Source of the DNA: Ascaris suum
Taxonomy: Eukaryota; Nematoda; Chromadorea; Rhabditida; Ascarididae
DNA: 64,000 nt
Direction of reading: 5' to 3'
Assembly: GCA_013433145.1 (NCBI GenBank)
Contig: CM024169.1
Location: forward strand, 1,922,001-1,986,000
The translations under genes and the position numbers were made by a program. Numbering within the stretch: position 1 is the stretch's first letter; each line of letters begins with the position of its first letter. Of this stretch, positions 56,641-64,000 are shown one piece after another. The notes under the pieces were generated by a model, which saw nothing but the letters and a program-made list of their open reading frames with translations, did no database searches and was not told the DNA's origin.

Positions 56641-58126
56641 CGTGCTAAAGGACGCTTTTGCTGAGCAAATCTGTAAAACCTCATCATAAGTTAGGACACA
56701 AACGGAAATATCTTCTGGCATAGCGTGCACTTTTGCAATTTCAAATACAAGGCTAATGAGTTGTATAAGTTGGTAAAGAATAGTAAATCATGTGCAAAGA
56801 ATGCAGTTGCAATTTTAACTAGCTGAAGCGCTCATGCAACTCTTCTATCAAGGATGTGCTCTCTTTTATCCATGAATTCTCTTCATGAATTCGCATCTCT
56901 TCTATCCATGAATTTTCGTGAATTCGCATTTGTAAATGTGATTGCTGAAACATCGCGTCTGCGTGAATATACGCATATATCCACATATATACATAGATTC
57001 ATCTGTGTTTGAGTAAATCTCAACAACGAAGTTATTACATTCAACGTTGTGATATTTTTTTGCGTACATATCGGATAATCCCTAAAACAAATTGCAGTTC
57101 AGCGAATTGATTTATTTGTGGGTTAACTAAACCTAAATGCGACTAGAATAAACGGTAATGAGACCATTTGCATATTAAACTCTTCAATGAGTGCCGAGCT
57201 AACAACTTCCGAGTCGATACAGAAATTAATATTTTTTAGCAGACTAATGGGAATTCGCTGAAAAAAAAATGATGGGCAATTTAAAAAAAAAATGATAGAC
57301 AGTCGGTTGGCATATTATAAAATATGTAAATTTGTTTACAAGCCAAAACGATGAAATCAGTGATCGTTAGAATGTAGTCCTTATTCAAATAAGCAAATTC
57401 GATTGGAAAGGTAATAAAAAAAAACCGAACTCAATTAGATGAATAAATACGGAATTCAAATAATTTAGCACGCAAATAAACGAAAAAAATAGGCATACAT
57501 GCAAATGGATGAGATTGCTAATTATCATACCGATTATTGGAGAAATTTTTTAAATTAGAGACGATTATTTGAACTAGTTGCTTTCATTAGTATAACCTCA
57601 AAAGTATTCATTCATCTTGCAAATCTTTCATTTATAATTGTTATGATTTGATTGGTGCTAATGTGAGTAAATAGAGTTGCAAAGTTCGAATAAGTTTTGA
57701 GCATTTTATTAAAACTATTGAAACTTCTTTAGGAAATACGGAGATCCCAGGTTTGAGAAGATGAAATAATAAGTCAAATAAGGCGGCGAATTTTTGGAAT
57801 TTCTTAAATTTCCTGATGAGTGAATATTTTTATGCTGTTGACTTTGATCTTGTAAAACAAATACAGCCTAGAAAGTTTTTGAACTGCGTAGTATTCCCAA
57901 AAATTTTCTTATCATGCAACCTGATCGGCTTGAATTTTGCAATCCTTTCAATGTCAAACTTTCTATGTCTTTATATTCTATTCAAACAAGAAAGACCATA
58001 GAAAACACTTAAAACTACCGGTCTGCCATCCATATGCATCAGAGAGTGATATCATATAGAGACAGATATGAATCGCCTTAATCCACTTTGGAAACGCAAA
58101 TTTGTAAAAGCTATGGTTGCAGTAAC

Positions 58127-58600
58127 ATGCACAAAAATATGCTTCCCTCTCTCTACCACATGCCCTTCACTTCCTCCCTCCTCCTCCCAAATTGGTAAGG
58201 ATCATTTGTGAATCTGGAAATGAGCAACACGTACAGTTTCATTGTAAGCAATTCCAATGCCTAGGAAAATGCCTGATTATTTTGCCAAAGTTCACCTTTT
58301 CCAGTAGTGAGGTACAATGAAGTACCATGTGCCCGATGAACAATTCCTATAATCCTACCTCCATTTCCTTCACTCCTTATGCGACAAACATTCTCATCAC
58401 AAGGTGCAAGCTTCTGCTTCTTCTCGTCTGCTCAGTGGAGCGCCGGGGCGCAGCGGAATAGCCAATAAGAGTAGTCGTGTCAAGAATGGAAGCTTGAGAG
58501 CACTTGCCACATCCAATAATGATAATTTAAAAGAATAGCATGAGGGCATTTCGACGTGAAAAATATGAAAGACGCCACCAAAACAAAACGCCATCATTAG
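58127..58600. other. Coding-like tract on both strands, unresolved
   Basis: Less AT-rich. Plus strand: an ATG at 58127 leads to a good donor (AATTG|gtaagg, 58195), and an acceptor atcacaag at 58403 is followed by VQASASSRLLSGAPGRSG, IANKSSRVKNGSLRALA to TAG at 58538. Phases do not join cleanly (2 to 0). Minus strand: a 65-codon ORF from about 58594 to TGA at 58397 reads LLDVASALKLPFLTRLLLLA then PLRPGAPLSRREEAEACTL. One of these is probably a real exon or a relic; which cannot be decided here. Confidence 0.25.
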
Positions 58601-59057
58601 TTTACTTAGACACTTGCGAAACTAAGCGAGCAGTTGAGTATCTAGCAAAGGTAACCGGTAACATTTGAATATATGGTAACTGCAAATGATAAAATTTTGA
58701 GTAAATAATAAAGATAACTCAATGCTGGCCATCGCTAGAAGACATCTATTTTATGTGTGGAGAAAGAAGAGGAAAAAAGAAGGGAAAAAAAAACAGATGA
58801 GAAAACTAGAAAACAGAAAAATTCCCGGAGAAACTCTTTGTTCAAATAGAAATTGTATGTGAATAAATGGAAGGAAAAAAAAACTTCTGACGTTTAGTGC
58901 CGCTATTTGAGAAACGATTAAATGAAGTTTTCGCAAAATATTTTCACCATTCATGCTATAAAATTATTCGCTCTTTCAGAAGGCTTTTTTTTCTTGGAAA
59001 AGCAAATTTTCCATACATCATAAAAAATTATATCAAAGGCCAAGGTTACTGCTCATT

Positions 59058-59212
<155 letters not shown>

Positions 59213-60277
59213 ATCATATCCTTTCTATTGCGTAAGCATAAATATGCATTTGTACTATCTACTCTCAAATTTCTGTCTATAATTTATGAAATGCGCATCA
59301 CCATTTTACGCACGTAAATGGTCTTCAGAAGAATTTTTAGCGGTATAGGGAAAAGCAAAAAGAAGCAGATGAAATATTTCAGTGTTTCTGTAGAATAAAT
59401 TTGCATATATTTGCATTATAGGTCACCTGAAATGTGATCGTAGTGGATCCCAACGCACTTCGCTAACGTCCCAAAATGACAATAGGTGATCATATGCTAG
59501 CAGGCATCTATTCACGTCGATAATGCATATGCTCAATAGTTTACATCAATTGCGAAAATTGCTCGCAAATACTTATCGAGACCACCTATCAAGAGTACAA
59601 TAAATTATAAGCAAAATCATTTGCATGAAAGTTATTTCTCATAAAAACTCTTTAAGGCGTCAATGGAATTTGAAAAATTTACAGGCACACTAACACTACG
59701 TTCACATATGAAATGGAAGCGTGGGAAATGTGTTAAATAATCGAGAAAATTTATGACGTCATTCGATCCATATATGAGTAAGTTACAGTAGTATTCATAT
59801 GGGGAACGGTAATGATAAAAATGCTAATTTTGAGATTTTCGAGAAAATCCCTACTAAAAGATGTTCAGAACAGTGGCTATAAAAAGAAAAACATTAGTAG
59901 ATGCGAGAAAAAACTTGGAACCATACAGATGCATTGAGATGGAAACCACTTATTGAAAAACTTCGGAAGTTATTCGAGAAATTTCACCAACACAACTGAG
60001 GGGAGAGCACAAAGCAACGATTCTAATACAGCACTTAAAGAGTAGTTCGTCTCATTCCATATAAACGGAAGTTGCAATTTTTCATTTTCACGAAAAACGA
60101 TATGCATTAAAATTGATGCAAAAGTTGAGATCGATTGAGCGCTTGTCGAAATGATAATGGCGACAAGTACTCCTTCTTGTCGACTGATTATCGACGAACT
60201 TTTGAGAATTGAGCTGTGAGGTCGCTCAGATTGCTCACTAACTAACTTGTCATTTCCTCTGTTCTTTTTCTTGCTTG

Positions 60278-64000
<3,723 letters not shown>

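Overview
The window looks like intron-rich, AT-rich animal nuclear DNA, most likely from a nematode. The signs are split genes with short exons (about 70-240 bases), GT..AG junctions with short TTTCAG-type acceptors, introns from a few hundred bases to about 15 kb, very long (AT)n arrays, and a small secreted Ly6-type protein ending in the CxC...DMCN signature common in nematode Ly6 proteins. That protein also has a splice acceptor four bases before its ATG, as expected for trans-splicing. The phylum is an inference. No rRNA, tRNA, CRISPR array or prokaryotic operon was seen. All gene models were built by hand from frame, splice sites and phase, with no homology search.

Left end (0.5-6 kb): two genes converge. 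A plus-strand gene (477-3510) encodes an apparent 190-residue single-pass membrane protein from four phase-compatible exons. One solid extra plus exon (5227-5352) and a weaker one (4980-5108) follow. The 3' end of a large minus-strand gene lies at 5986.

Minus-strand gene (31.4-6.0 kb, perhaps starting near or beyond 53 kb): eight exons in matching phase give a 391-residue C-terminal part of an unrecognised protein. It has an acidic/serine-rich middle, a basic linker and a long charged helix. Its 15-kb intron (24861-9776) holds, on the same strand, a three-exon Ly6-domain gene (12308-10321), a plus-strand start-exon candidate at 23459, a 51-bp tandem repeat at 11.05 kb and retroelement-like debris. 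A proline/serine-rich minus exon at 53082-52934 may be an upstream exon of the same gene.

Repeat-rich centre (32.4-37.1 kb): related pieces of a dispersed element flank a 1.8-kb minisatellite of short GATC-containing units. The units face one way from 33190 to about 33830 and the other way from there to about 34960, so the block is a giant imperfect inverted repeat. A second 51-bp tandem with GCGCCTTCGGCGC hairpins and a 47-codon ORF ending at a good splice donor lie in the flanking element pieces.

Right half (37-64 kb): mostly non-coding, with (AT)n arrays, a strong G-quadruplex motif at 40.8 kb, a decayed non-LTR reverse-transcriptase fragment with an FADD motif at 44.5 kb, a LINE-like tail at 56.5 kb, and several isolated coding-like tracts marked as low-confidence candidates.
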